Part shown: positions 9,480 to 18,120 of the stretch, piece by piece
Numbering within the stretch: position 1 is the first letter of the stretch
Layout: each line of letters begins with the position of its first letter
Assembly (NCBI RefSeq): GCF_037076355.1
Contig: NZ_AP026968.1
Span: forward strand, 35,001 to 99,000
From: Streptococcus parapneumoniae
GTDB taxonomy: Bacteria; Bacillota; Bacilli; Lactobacillales; Streptococcaceae
DNA: 64,000 bases
Direction of reading: 5' to 3'
The notes under the pieces: model-generated
Seen by the model: only the letters and a program-made list of their open reading frames with translations
The model's database searches: none
What the model was told of the DNA's origin: nothing
Position numbers and translations under genes: made by a program

Positions 9480-10448
9480 ATGTCTTTTTCTGATTTAAAG
9501 CTGTTTGCCCTTTCTTCTAATAAAGAATTGGCAAAACGTGTGGCGCAGGAGATTGGGATAGAGTTGGGGAAATCAAGTGTTCGCCAATTTTCAGATGGAG
9601 AGATTCAGGTCAACATCGAAGAATCAATCCGTGGGAAACACGTCTTTATCCTACAATCAACTAGTTCGCCTGTAAATGACAATCTGCTTGAAATTTTGAT
9701 TATGGTGGATGCTTTGAAGCGTGCGAGTGCAGAATCTGTCAATGTTGTCATGCCTTACTATGGGTATGCACGTCAGGATAGAAAGGCGAGAGCGCGTGAG
9801 CCAATCACTTCAAAACTTGTCGCAAATATGCTTGAAGTAGCTGGAGTGGATCGTTTATTGACCATCGACTTGCATGCTGCGCAGATTCAAGGATTCTTTG
9901 ATATTCCTGTGGATCATTTGATGGGAGCTCCTCTGATTGCGGATTATTTTGAGCGTCGTGGTATGGTTGGTTCTGACTATGTGGTTGTCAGTCCAGACCA
10001 TGGAGGGGTGACTCGTGCTCGTAAGTTGGCAGAATTTTTGAAAACATCTATTGCTATCATTGACAAACGTCGTAGCGTTGATAAGATGAATACCAGTGAA
10101 GTCATGAACATCATCGGTAAGGTCGAAGGCAAGACTTGTATCTTAATTGATGATATGATTGATACCGCTGGAACGATTTGTCATGCGGCAGATGCCCTTG
10201 CGGAAGCTGGTGCTGTTGAAGTCTATGCAAGCTGTACGCACCCAGTTCTTTCTGGTCCTGCTATGGACAATATCCAAAAATCAGCTATTAAGAAATTGGT
10301 TGTTTTGGATACCATCTATCTGCCAGAAGAGCGTTTGATTGATAAGATTGAACAGATTTCGATTGCTCATCTACTGGGTGATGCTATCGTGCGTATTCAT
10401 GAAAAACGCCCATTTTCTCCACTTTTCAGTATTGAGAAAAAGATTTAA
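9480..10448 (+). CDS. prs: Ribose-phosphate pyrophosphokinase (PRPP synthetase)
   Basis: It makes PRPP from ribose 5-phosphate and ATP, feeding the purine genes later in this window. The 322-residue class I enzyme shows the flexible loop [11 protein letters not shown], the His of [13 protein letters not shown], and the PRPP-binding loop [15 protein letters not shown] at 9480 follows GGAGG; the 13 extra residues from an upstream ATG (9441) do not resemble the family. Its own promoter and terminator make it monocistronic. Confidence 0.94.
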   Translation: MSFSDLKLFALSSNKELAKRVAQEIGIELGKSSVRQFSDGEIQVNIEESIRGKHVFILQSTSSPVNDNLLEILIMVDALKRASAESVNVVMPYYGYARQDRKARAREPITSKLVANMLEVAGVDRLLTIDLHAAQIQGFFDIPVDHLMGAPLIADYFERRGMVGSDYVVVSPDHGGVTRARKLAEFLKTSIAIIDKRRSVDKMNTSEVMNIIGKVEGKTCILIDDMIDTAGTICHAADALAEAGAVEVYASCTHPVLSGPAMDNIQKSAIKKLVVLDTIYLPEERLIDKIEQISIAHLLGDAIVRIHEKRPFSPLFSIEKKI

Positions 10449-10456
10449 TGACCAAG

Positions 10457-10481
10457 CCTGAGATAATTCTCAGGTTTTTTT
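10457..10481 (+). terminator. Terminator of prs
   Basis: CCTGAG (10457-10462) pairs with CTCAGG (10469-10474), followed by T7. Confidence 0.85.
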
Positions 10482-10492
10482 CGTCTCTTTTG

Positions 10493-11529
10493 CGAATAAA
10501 TAGATAGTAGCAGTGAATCTAGTAAACCTAGATTTAAAACTGTGGTATAATAAAAGGAGGAAAAGGATGATTCTAAGACATCCGGGCATCAGCCCGACTA
10601 ACGATTTGGTTGCTAAGAAAATTTTTAGCAATCCAGAAATCACTTGTCAATTTATCCGCGATATGCTGGATTTACCAGCAAAAAATGTAACCATTTTGGA
10701 GGGGAGCAATATTCATGTCTTGCCTTCCATTCCGTACTCGGCGCAGGACTTCTATACAAGTATAGATGTTTTGGCTGAGTTGGACAATGGGACACAGGTT
10801 ATCATTGAGATTCAAGTTCATCATCAGAATTTTTTCATCAATCGTCTGTGGGCTTATCTGTGCAGTCAGGTCAATCAAAATCTTGAAAAAATTCGCCAAC
10901 GAGAAGGTGATACCGACCAGAGCTATAAACACATCGCACCAGTCTATGCCATCGCCATTGTGGATAGCAACTACTTCCAAGATGATTCTGCCTTTCACAG
11001 TTTTAGTATGCGAGAGGATACGACAGGTGAGGTTTTAACTATCACAAATAACGGTCAAGAAAACCATCTGGTTAAGATGGCATTCTTGGAACTAAAAAAA
11101 TATAGAGAAACCAGCAAAGATAGTATTCGCAAACCATGGTTGGAGTTTTTCGGGAACAAACCCTTTACTCAACAACCCGAGCGAGCTATCAGCCAAGCAG
11201 ACCAACTGCTGGACTACAAGAGTTGGTCCGAGGAGGACAGAAAAATGTTTAGTCAACTACGTATGCGCGAAGAACAGGCCTTGTTAGCACAGGACTATGC
11301 CTTGGAAACTGCTAGGGTGGAAGGTATTGAACAGGGACTGGAGCGTGGTCTTGAACGCGGTCGTGCTGAGGGTCGTGAACAAGGACGAGAAGAAGGCATT
11401 GAAGAGGGATTAAAAGTAGGTTTAGTAAATCTAGTACGTCAAGGTCTTTTGACTTCAGAGGTTGCCAGCCAACAATTGGGTATGTCAGTAGCTGAGTTTG
11501 AAGAACTATTGAAGGGTCATCATACATAA
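10493..11529 (+). repeat. Left arm of a ~1-kb inverted repeat (Rpn gene copy 1)
   Basis: The Rpn-type gene plus about 70 bp upstream recurs in reverse orientation at 13874-14866. The homologous upstream part includes a 7-bp hairpin AATCTAG/CTAGATT (10516-10534) and the extended -10 TGGTATAAT. The two arms flank a choline-binding protein gene. Confidence 0.85.
10567..11529 (+). CDS. Rpn family recombination-promoting nuclease, copy 1
   Basis: The 320-residue protein belongs to the Rpn / putative transposase (PD-(D/E)XK) family: N-terminal ISPTNDLVAKKIFSNPEI, then DVLAELDNGTQVIIEIQVHHQ with the nuclease Asp and Glu-x-Gln residues, then a C-terminal charged repeat region rich in ERG/EGREQG units and an end module LLTSEVASQQLGMS. 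Related E. coli Rpn proteins cut DNA and promote RecA-independent recombination, and some act in phage defence. ATG at 10567 follows AAAGGAGG. A near-identical inverted copy and a third fragment lie nearby. Confidence 0.85.
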   Translation: MILRHPGISPTNDLVAKKIFSNPEITCQFIRDMLDLPAKNVTILEGSNIHVLPSIPYSAQDFYTSIDVLAELDNGTQVIIEIQVHHQNFFINRLWAYLCSQVNQNLEKIRQREGDTDQSYKHIAPVYAIAIVDSNYFQDDSAFHSFSMREDTTGEVLTITNNGQENHLVKMAFLELKKYRETSKDSIRKPWLEFFGNKPFTQQPERAISQADQLLDYKSWSEEDRKMFSQLRMREEQALLAQDYALETARVEGIEQGLERGLERGRAEGREQGREEGIEEGLKVGLVNLVRQGLLTSEVASQQLGMSVAEFEELLKGHHT

Positions 11530-11895
11530 GAACTAAAAAAATACAGAGAAACCAGCAAAGACGAGGTTCTCAAGCCGTGGTTGGAGTTTTTCGGGAACAA
11601 ACCTTTTACCCAGGAACCCGAGCGAACCATCAGCCAAGCAGACCAACTGCTGGACTACAAGAGCTGGCCCGAGGAGGACAGGGAGATGTTTAGTCAACTA
11701 CGCATGCGCGAAGAACAAGCCTTGTTAGCGCAGGACTATGCCTTGGAACAAGCTGAGGAGAAAGGTTTAGAGCGTGGGAAAGTTGAAGGAAGTCTGTCTA
11801 TGCTACTAAATCTCGTTCGCCAACATCTTTTAACTTCCGAGGTTGCCAGCCAGCAGCTAGGCATGACTGTCGCTGAGTTTGAGTCCTTGCTATGA
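11530..11895 (+). pseudogene. C-terminal fragment of a second Rpn gene
   Basis: Immediately after the copy 1 stop, the sequence restarts in the middle of the same protein family at ELKKYRETSKDEV (11530) and reads through the FFGNKPFTQ and QADQLLDYKSW blocks to LGMTVAEFESLL and a stop. It has no start codon of its own except internal ones (TTG 11581). It differs by several residues from copy 1, so it came from a diverged copy, probably by recombination at the shared ELKKYRETSKD coding sequence. Confidence 0.85.
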
Positions 11896-11963
11896 GGTCA
11901 CATTTTAAATAGTAGAAAGTTAATGAAGTGGCGAGTTATTTCTAAAATACTTGTCATTTTTGC

Positions 11964-11992
11964 TTGACATTTGGAAGAGGTTATAGGATAAT
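11964..11992 (+). promoter_or_regulatory. Orphan sigma-A promoter
   Basis: TTGACA (11964-11969), 17 bp, GATAAT (11987-11992): a near-consensus promoter. No clear gene begins directly downstream; the 11896-12172 stretch otherwise holds no recognisable feature, so this may be left from a lost gene or produce a long leader for the downstream surface protein. Confidence 0.55.
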
Positions 11993-12172
11993 ATCATGGA
12001 AGTGAGTTCTGTCCAACTATCGATGTGGATTAGCTATGTGAGGTTTGACTCAAGGTTTAAGAAATTTGCGAGATTTTCACTTGGGAGATACGGTATTTGA
12101 AGAGTATTTCATCCCACAAAGACGTTTTTTCACCTTTTTTGAGAAAAATAGGTAAAAAGTTAAAGAAAACCC

Positions 12173-12201
12173 TTGACAAATCCTGCAAATATTTATATAC
12201 T
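12173..12201 (+). promoter_or_regulatory. Promoter of the choline-binding protein gene
   Basis: TTGACA (12173-12178), 17 bp, TATACT (12196-12201). The start site lies about 50 nt before the ATG at 12261. Confidence 0.75.
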
Positions 12202-12260
12202 GTATGGTAGTAAGATAGTCTTACGAAAAAATTTTAAAGAAAAACAAAGGAGATAAAACG

Positions 12261-13616
12261 ATGAAAAAAGTTTTATTGACAAGCGCAGTCGCTCTTGCAG
12301 CATTTGGTGCTGTACAAGCTGTTTCAGCAGCTGATGATTATACAGTTGATTACAACAAACAACAGCAAGCTGAAGCTGATGCTGCAGCTAAGAAAGCAGC
12401 AGAAAAGGCATCTCAGAAAGCAGCAGAAATTACAAAAGCTTTGCAACCAAAAAATAGAGAAGTTCTTAAGACTTATAATGAACTTCAAAAAGCAGAAAAA
12501 GCTTATTCTACAGTAGAAGCACGTCTTCGTGCAGTTCAAGATGAGTTGACAAAACTATATCTTGCTTCAAAAACAATTGCAGATATCGAAGGTGATATTA
12601 CTCAGTTTGACAAATATCTAGATGCTTCAAAAGCAGCTTTGAAAGTAGCTGAGAAGTTTGTTGATGGATATGCTGAATACACAGATGAAAATGGTGCTAC
12701 AGTAGCTACAACTGTTGCTGCACTTAAAACTGAACGTGATCAAAAAGAAACTGAAAAAGAAGCAGCTGATAAAGCGCTAGCTGAAGCAGACTTAGATTTG
12801 ACAAGTGCTCGTCAAGCTGGTCAAAAAGATCTAAAAGCACTTGAAGATAAATTTAAAGATGCTGAAAAGAAATCAAAAGATGCAGGCAAAGCACTTGAAA
12901 CTGCGGAAAAACGTTACAAAGAATCTGTTGCAAAACAAGATGCTTCAATTGTTGAAGTAGCAGAGATTACTGCTCGTATTGCTGCAATTCAAGCAAAACA
13001 ATCTAATGACGCTGTTGGTTATGGCCGTGCAGTTGCAGGATTAGATCGCAAACTTGAGGAAAAAGAAGCAGAAAAAGCAAAACTTCTTGTAGAACTAAGC
13101 GACCAAAACGGCAACGTTCGTAAAAATCGTGATAAAGCTAAGGCCGCATTTGAAGCAGCGGAAAAAGCAGCAAAAGAAGCTTATGCTGAGTATGGTTTGA
13201 CATATAATCTTGATTCTATCACTGCATCTAATGATGTTCCAAATCAAGTAAAAGTTGGTTGGGTTAAAGATGATAAAGGACAATGGAGTTATGTTGTCAA
13301 TACAAAAGGTCAAAAAGCTACTGGTTGGCAATTAGTTGATGGTGCATGGTACCACTTTAACGCTGAAGGCGTAATGCAAAAATGGTGGGTTAAAGATGGT
13401 AACACTTGGTACTACCTAAATGGTTCAGGTGTAATGCAAACTGGTTGGTTGCAAGACGGTGGTAAATGGTACTACCTTGAAAACTCAGGTGCTATGAAAG
13501 CTAGCCAATGGTTTGAAGTTGGTGGTAAATGGTACTATGTTGACGGTTCAGGTGCCCTTGCAGTAAATACTACTGTAAATGGTTACACTGTAAACGGAAA
13601 CGGTGAATGGGTTTAA
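12261..13616 (+). CDS. Coiled-coil choline-binding surface protein
   Basis: The 451-residue product has a signal peptide (about 1-23, ending VSAAD), a long Ala/Lys/Glu-rich coiled coil (about 25-320), and four to five C-terminal choline-binding repeats (from about GWVKDDKGQWSY, including TWYYLNGSGVMQTGW). The repeats bind phosphocholine on teichoic acids and hold the protein on the surface; the helical part resembles PspA/CbpA-type exposed regions without matching one I can name. Own promoter and terminator. Flanked by inverted Rpn genes, which suggests import or exchange as a cassette. Confidence 0.85.
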   Translation: MKKVLLTSAVALAAFGAVQAVSAADDYTVDYNKQQQAEADAAAKKAAEKASQKAAEITKALQPKNREVLKTYNELQKAEKAYSTVEARLRAVQDELTKLYLASKTIADIEGDITQFDKYLDASKAALKVAEKFVDGYAEYTDENGATVATTVAALKTERDQKETEKEAADKALAEADLDLTSARQAGQKDLKALEDKFKDAEKKSKDAGKALETAEKRYKESVAKQDASIVEVAEITARIAAIQAKQSNDAVGYGRAVAGLDRKLEEKEAEKAKLLVELSDQNGNVRKNRDKAKAAFEAAEKAAKEAYAEYGLTYNLDSITASNDVPNQVKVGWVKDDKGQWSYVVNTKGQKATGWQLVDGAWYHFNAEGVMQKWWVKDGNTWYYLNGSGVMQTGWLQDGGKWYYLENSGAMKASQWFEVGGKWYYVDGSGALAVNTTVNGYTVNGNGEWV

Positions 13617-13636
13617 TTTTAAGTAATTAAATCATA

Positions 13637-13662
13637 ACAGGAGAGAAATCTCCTGTTTTTTT
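13637..13662 (+). terminator. Terminator of the choline-binding protein gene
   Basis: ACAGGAGA (13637-13644) pairs with TCTCCTGT (13649-13656), followed by a T run. Confidence 0.88.
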
Positions 13663-13705
13663 GTGGTATATAATGGCGTGAGGGTTTTGTTGGACAGTAT
13701 AATGG

Positions 13706-13806
13706 ATTGAATTTAGAATAGTATGCTACGGATTCTAAAACATCTCTAGAAATTAATTGGACTTTCCTAATCAATTTATTCATATCTTATTTCAATCTAC
13801 TATAGA
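13706..13806. repeat. RUP-like small repeat, copy 1
   Basis: About 100 bp nearly identical to 51893-51994: both start TTGAAT-TAGAATAGTAT and end TATTTCAATCTACTAT, with imperfect inverted ends and flanking TA. This fits RUP, a roughly 107-bp non-autonomous pneumococcal element linked to IS630-Spn1; the name is from recall of its ends. Confidence 0.6.
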
Positions 13807-13873
13807 AAATAAAAAGTGAACAAGACAATATTTCATTCTTGTTCGCTTTTATGTTATTAGTGATTGTATAATC

Positions 13874-14785
13874 TTATAACAATGCTTCAAACTCAGCGAC
13901 AGTCATGCTCAACTGCTGGCTGGCAACCTCGGAAGTCAGGAGACCTTGGCGGACTAGATTTACTAAACCTACTTTTAATCCCTCTTCAATGCCTTCTTCT
14001 CGTCCTTGTTCACGACCACGCTCTAAGCCTTTTTCTTCAGCTTGTTCCAAGGCATAATCATGAGCCAATAATGCTTGTTCTTCACGCATACGTAGTTGAC
14101 TAAACATTTTCCTGTCCTCCTCAGACCAGCTCTTGTAGTCCAGCAGTTGGTCTGCTTGGCTGATGGCTCGCTCGGGTTGTTGGGTAAAGGGTTTATTCCC
14201 GAAAAACTCCAACCACGGTTTACGAACCTCGTCTTTGCTGGTTTCTCTATATTTTTTTAGTTCCAAGAATGCCATCTTGACCAGATGGTTTTCTTGTCCG
14301 TTATTGGTAATGGTTAAAACCTCACCTGTCGTGTCCTCGCGCATACTAAAACTATGAAAAGCCAAATCATCTGAGAAGTAATTACTATCCACAATTGCGA
14401 TAGCATATACTGGTGCGATATGCTTGTAGCTCTGGTGAGTATCACCTTCACGTTGGCGAATTTTTTCAAGATTTTGATTGACCTGACTGCAAAGGTAAGC
14501 CCACAGGCGATTGATGAAAAAATTCTGATGATGCACTTGAATCTCAATGATAACTTGCGTTCCATTATCTAACTCCGCCAAAACATCTATACTGGTATAG
14601 AAATCCTGTGCCGAGTAAGGCAGGGAAGGCAAGACATGAATATTACTTCCCTCCAAAATGGTTACATTTTTGGCTGGTAAATCCAGCATATCGCGAATAA
14701 ATTGACAAGTGATTTCTGGATTGCTAAAAATCTTCTTAGCAACCAAATCATTGGTCGGGCTAATGCCCGGATGACGTAAGGTCAT
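13874..14785 (-). CDS. Rpn family recombination-promoting nuclease, copy 2 (inverted)
   Basis: A 303-residue homologue of the gene at 10567, near-identical through the nuclease domain (ISPTNDLVAKKIFSN, VIIEIQVHHQNF) and with a shorter ERG/REQGREEG C-terminal repeat region. It reads on the minus strand, converging on the choline-binding protein gene. ATG at 14785 follows GAAAGGAG; the upstream region shares the hairpin and extended -10 of copy 1. The differing number of charged repeat units is the main length difference between the copies. Confidence 0.85.
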   Translation of the reverse strand: MTLRHPGISPTNDLVAKKIFSNPEITCQFIRDMLDLPAKNVTILEGSNIHVLPSLPYSAQDFYTSIDVLAELDNGTQVIIEIQVHHQNFFINRLWAYLCSQVNQNLEKIRQREGDTHQSYKHIAPVYAIAIVDSNYFSDDLAFHSFSMREDTTGEVLTITNNGQENHLVKMAFLELKKYRETSKDEVRKPWLEFFGNKPFTQQPERAISQADQLLDYKSWSEEDRKMFSQLRMREEQALLAHDYALEQAEEKGLERGREQGREEGIEEGLKVGLVNLVRQGLLTSEVASQQLSMTVAEFEALL

Positions 14786-14920
14786 ATTTCTTCTCCTTTC
14801 ATTATAGCACATTTTTTAATCTAGGTTTGCTAGATTCTATGCTTCTATCTATTTATTCGGAAAAAGTATGAAAAATATTGGGTATGGCTCTTTCCAATGG
14901 TATTTTTTGGTGCTTTCCTT

Positions 14921-14926
14921 TATAAT
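14921..14926 (+). promoter_or_regulatory. -10 element immediately upstream of polA
   Basis: TATAAT at 14921-14926 ends 6 bp before the polA ATG at 14933, so initiation would fall on or next to the start codon. No convincing -35 and no ribosome-binding site are visible. Confidence 0.45.
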
Positions 14927-14932
14927 GGGTGT

Positions 14933-17566
14933 ATGGATAAGAAAAAATTATTATTGATTGATGGGTCTTCTGTTGCTTTTCGGGCGTTTTTTGCGCTCTA
15001 TCAGCAGTTGGACCGTTTTAAGAATGCGGCTGGTTTGCATACCAATGCGATTTATGGTTTCCAGTTGATGTTGAGTCATTTGTTGGAGCGGGTTGAGCCT
15101 AGTCATATTTTAGTAGCCTTTGATGCGGGAAAGACGACCTTCCGGACAGAGATGTATGCGGACTATAAGGGTGGTCGGGCTAAGACTCCTGATGAGTTTC
15201 GTGAGCAATTTCCTTTTATTCGTGAGTTGCTGGATCATATGGGGATTCGTCACTATGAGTTGGCTCAGTATGAGGCGGATGACATCATTGGGACACTGGA
15301 TAAACTAGCTGAGCAAGATGGTTTTGATATTACCATTGTCAGTGGGGACAAGGATTTGATTCAGCTGACGGATGAGCATACGGTGGTTGAAATTTCCAAG
15401 AAAGGTGTGGCTGAGTTTGAGGCCTTTACGCCAGACTATCTCATGGAAAAGATGGGCATCACACCGACTCAGTTTATCGATCTCAAGGCGCTTATGGGTG
15501 ATAAGTCGGATAATATCCCTGGAGTAACCAAAATCGGTGAAAAGACGGGTATCAAGCTCTTGCTGGAGCATGGTTCGCTTGAGGGTATTTATGAAAATAT
15601 CGATGGGATGAAGGCTTCTAAGATGAAGGAAAATCTCATCAATGATAGGGAACAGGCCTTTTTGTCTAAAACACTGGCGACCATTGATACCAAGGCACCG
15701 ATTGAGATTGGTTTGGAGGATTTGGTCTATAGTGGTCCGGATGTGGAAAATCTCGGGAAATTCTACGATGAGATGGGCTTCAAACAGCTCAAGCAGGCTT
15801 TAAATGTGTCGTCAGCTGATGTTGCTGAGAGTTTGGACTTTACTATCGTTGACCAAGTCAGTCAAGATATGCTGAGTGAGGAGTCTATTTTCCATTTTGA
15901 ACTTTTTGGTGAGAATTACCATACGGATGATTTGGTTGGTTTTGCTTGGTCTTGTGGGGCTAAGCTTTATGCTACAGACAAACTTGAGCTTTTGCAAGAG
16001 CCTATTTTCAAGGACTTTTTAGAAAAAACACCTCTGAGAGTTTATGACTTTAAGAAGGCTAAAGTCCTCTTGCATCGTTTTGGTGTGGATTTGCAGGCAC
16101 CTACTTTTGACAGCCGTTTGGCTAAATACCTCCTTTCGACTGTGGAGGACAATGAAATTGCGACTATTGCTAGTCTTTATGGTCAGACTTATTTGGTTGA
16201 TGATGAAACTTTCTACGGTAAGGGGGTCAAGAAGGCTATTCCTGAACGCGAGAAATTCTTGGAACACTTGGCTCGTAAGCTTGCTGTTTTGGTTGAAACA
16301 GAGCCTATTTTACTTGAAAAACTCAGCGAAAATGGGCAATTAGAGCTTCTTTATGATATGGAGCAACCTCTGTCTTTTGTCCTTGCTAAGATGGAAATTG
16401 CTGGGATTACGGTCAAGAAAGAGACCTTACTTGAGATGCAGGCTGAAAATGAGCTTGTCATTGAAAAACTGACTCAGGAGATTTACGAGTTGGCTGGTGA
16501 GGAGTTTAATATCAACTCGCCTAAGCAGTTGGGCGTACTTCTCTTTGAAAAATTGGGACTTCCTCTAGAATACACTAAGAAAACCAAGACTGGATACTCG
16601 ACTGCGGTGGATGTCTTAGAGCGCCTAGCTCCTATTGCGCCGATCGTTAGGAAAATTCTCGACTACCGTCAGATTGCTAAGATTCAGTCTACTTATGTGA
16701 TTGGCTTGCAGGACTGGATTTTGGCGGATGGCAAGATTCATACGCGTTATGTGCAGGATTTGACCCAGACTGGGCGTTTGTCTAGTGTGGATCCAAACTT
16801 GCAAAATATCCCTGTTCGTTTGGAACAAGGGCGTCTCATTCGTAAGGCTTTTGTGCCTGAGTGGGAGGATAGTGTATTGCTAAGCTCGGACTATTCACAG
16901 ATTGAATTGCGTGTTTTGGCGCATATTTCTAAAGACGAGCACTTGATTAAGGCCTTCCAAGAGGGGGCAGATATCCATACCTCGACAGCCATGCGGGTCT
17001 TTGGCATTGATCGTCCTGAGGATGTGACTGCAAACGACCGTCGCAATGCCAAGGCCGTTAACTTTGGAGTGGTTTACGGGATTTCAGATTTTGGTTTGTC
17101 TAATAATTTGGGCATTAGCCGTAAGGAAGCCAAAGCCTACATTGAGACCTACTTTGAACGCTTCCCAGGTATTAAAAACTACATGGATGAGGTGGTGCGT
17201 GAGGCGCGTGATAAGGGCTATGTAGAGACCCTCTTCAAGCGTCGTCGTGAATTGCCAGATATTAATTCGCGTAACTTCAACATTCGTGGTTTCGCAGAGC
17301 GGACAGCTATCAACTCTCCTATCCAGGGTTCGGCAGCAGATATTCTCAAGATTGCTATGATCCAGTTAGATAAAGCTTTGGTTGCCGGTGCTTATCAGAC
17401 TAAGATGCTTCTGCAAGTGCACGATGAAATCGTCCTTGAGGTTCCTAAATCTGAATTGGCAGAGATGAAAAAATTAGTGAAACAAACCATGGAAGAAGCT
17501 ATTCAACTCAGTGTTCCCCTCATCGCAGATGAAAATGAAGGGGCAACCTGGTACGAGGCTAAATAA
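14933..17566 (+). CDS. polA: DNA polymerase I
   Basis: The 877-residue enzyme fills gaps in repair and removes RNA primers. Order: 5'-nuclease domain (about 1-290; LLLIDGSSVAFRAFFAL, GDKSDNIPG), a degenerate 3'-5' exonuclease-like domain (about 300-470) and the polymerase domain with motif A (SSDYSQIELRVLAHIS), motif B (RRNAKAVNFGVVYG) and motif C (LLQVHDEIVLEV). Pneumococcal PolA is known to lack proofreading. ATG 14933 gives the usual N-terminus MDKKKLLLIDG; an upstream ATG (14897) would add 12 unlike residues. The -10 is unusually close to the start. Confidence 0.95.
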   Translation: MDKKKLLLIDGSSVAFRAFFALYQQLDRFKNAAGLHTNAIYGFQLMLSHLLERVEPSHILVAFDAGKTTFRTEMYADYKGGRAKTPDEFREQFPFIRELLDHMGIRHYELAQYEADDIIGTLDKLAEQDGFDITIVSGDKDLIQLTDEHTVVEISKKGVAEFEAFTPDYLMEKMGITPTQFIDLKALMGDKSDNIPGVTKIGEKTGIKLLLEHGSLEGIYENIDGMKASKMKENLINDREQAFLSKTLATIDTKAPIEIGLEDLVYSGPDVENLGKFYDEMGFKQLKQALNVSSADVAESLDFTIVDQVSQDMLSEESIFHFELFGENYHTDDLVGFAWSCGAKLYATDKLELLQEPIFKDFLEKTPLRVYDFKKAKVLLHRFGVDLQAPTFDSRLAKYLLSTVEDNEIATIASLYGQTYLVDDETFYGKGVKKAIPEREKFLEHLARKLAVLVETEPILLEKLSENGQLELLYDMEQPLSFVLAKMEIAGITVKKETLLEMQAENELVIEKLTQEIYELAGEEFNINSPKQLGVLLFEKLGLPLEYTKKTKTGYSTAVDVLERLAPIAPIVRKILDYRQIAKIQSTYVIGLQDWILADGKIHTRYVQDLTQTGRLSSVDPNLQNIPVRLEQGRLIRKAFVPEWEDSVLLSSDYSQIELRVLAHISKDEHLIKAFQEGADIHTSTAMRVFGIDRPEDVTANDRRNAKAVNFGVVYGISDFGLSNNLGISRKEAKAYIETYFERFPGIKNYMDEVVREARDKGYVETLFKRRRELPDINSRNFNIRGFAERTAINSPIQGSAADILKIAMIQLDKALVAGAYQTKMLLQVHDEIVLEVPKSELAEMKKLVKQTMEEAIQLSVPLIADENEGATWYEAK

Positions 17567-17591
17567 AAAGGGGGGCTAGTCCTCCTTTTTT
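17565..17591 (+). terminator. Terminator of polA
   Basis: AAAAAGGGGGG pairs with CCTCCTTTTTT around loop CTAGT, overlapping the end of polA. Confidence 0.7.
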
Positions 17592-17602
17592 GTAGTAGAA
17601 TT

Positions 17603-17631
17603 TTGCAAGCCTTTTCAAAATGTGCTATACT
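17603..17631 (+). promoter_or_regulatory. Promoter of the CoA-binding protein gene
   Basis: TTGCAA (17603-17608), 17 bp, TATACT (17626-17631) with an extended -10 TGC. Confidence 0.65.
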
Positions 17632-17651
17632 GATGAAAAAGGAGGATTTAT

Positions 17652-18089
17652 ATGAGTCAAGAATTTATCAATCCAAGTGATGGCGTGATTCGTCAATATC
17701 TAACAGCGAGTAAAACCCTTGCTGTGGTGGGTTTGTCTGACCGCGAGGAAACAACCAGCAATCGAGTGACTAAGGAAATGCAGGCTCGGGGTTATAAAAT
17801 TATTCCAGTCAATCCCAAGGCGGCAGGTGGCGAAATCTTGGGTGAAAAGGCTTATGCTAGCTTCGCAGAGATTCCTTTTCCTGTAGATATTGTCAATGTT
17901 TACCGTCGCAGTGAATTTCTGCCAGATGTTGCACGTGATTTTCTCAAGGCTGATGCCAAGATTTTTTGGGCACAGCTGGGACTTGAAAGTCTAGAAGCGG
18001 AAGAAATCTTGCGTGCTGGTGGATGTGATGACATCGTGATGAATCGTTGTATCAAGAGAGAACATACACGCTTGATTGAGGAAGCATAA
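17652..18089 (+). CDS. CoA-binding domain protein
   Basis: The 145-residue protein is a stand-alone Rossmann-type CoA-binding domain (YccU-like): LAVVGLSDREETTSNRVT nucleotide loop near residue 25, then IIPVNPKAAG and FWAQLGLES. The biochemical role is unknown; the domain is related to succinyl-CoA synthetase alpha. AAAGGAGG lies 7 bp before the ATG. It converges on the YeiH-type gene and shares a terminator with it. Confidence 0.8.
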   Translation: MSQEFINPSDGVIRQYLTASKTLAVVGLSDREETTSNRVTKEMQARGYKIIPVNPKAAGGEILGEKAYASFAEIPFPVDIVNVYRRSEFLPDVARDFLKADAKIFWAQLGLESLEAEEILRAGGCDDIVMNRCIKREHTRLIEEA

Positions 18090-18091
18090 GA

Positions 18092-18116
18092 AAAAGGTAG
18101 CTGATGGGCTACCTTT
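18092..18116. terminator. Bidirectional terminator
   Basis: AAAAGGTAG and CTACCTTTT form a 9-bp stem with A and T tracts on both sides, between two convergent genes. Confidence 0.8.
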
Positions 18117-18120
18117 TGTG

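Noticed and set aside
12006-13699. CTGTCCAAC and GTTGGACAG flanking the first choline-binding protein gene as an inverted-repeat transposon end
   Set aside because: Only nine matching bases with no extended similarity or target duplication; could be chance.
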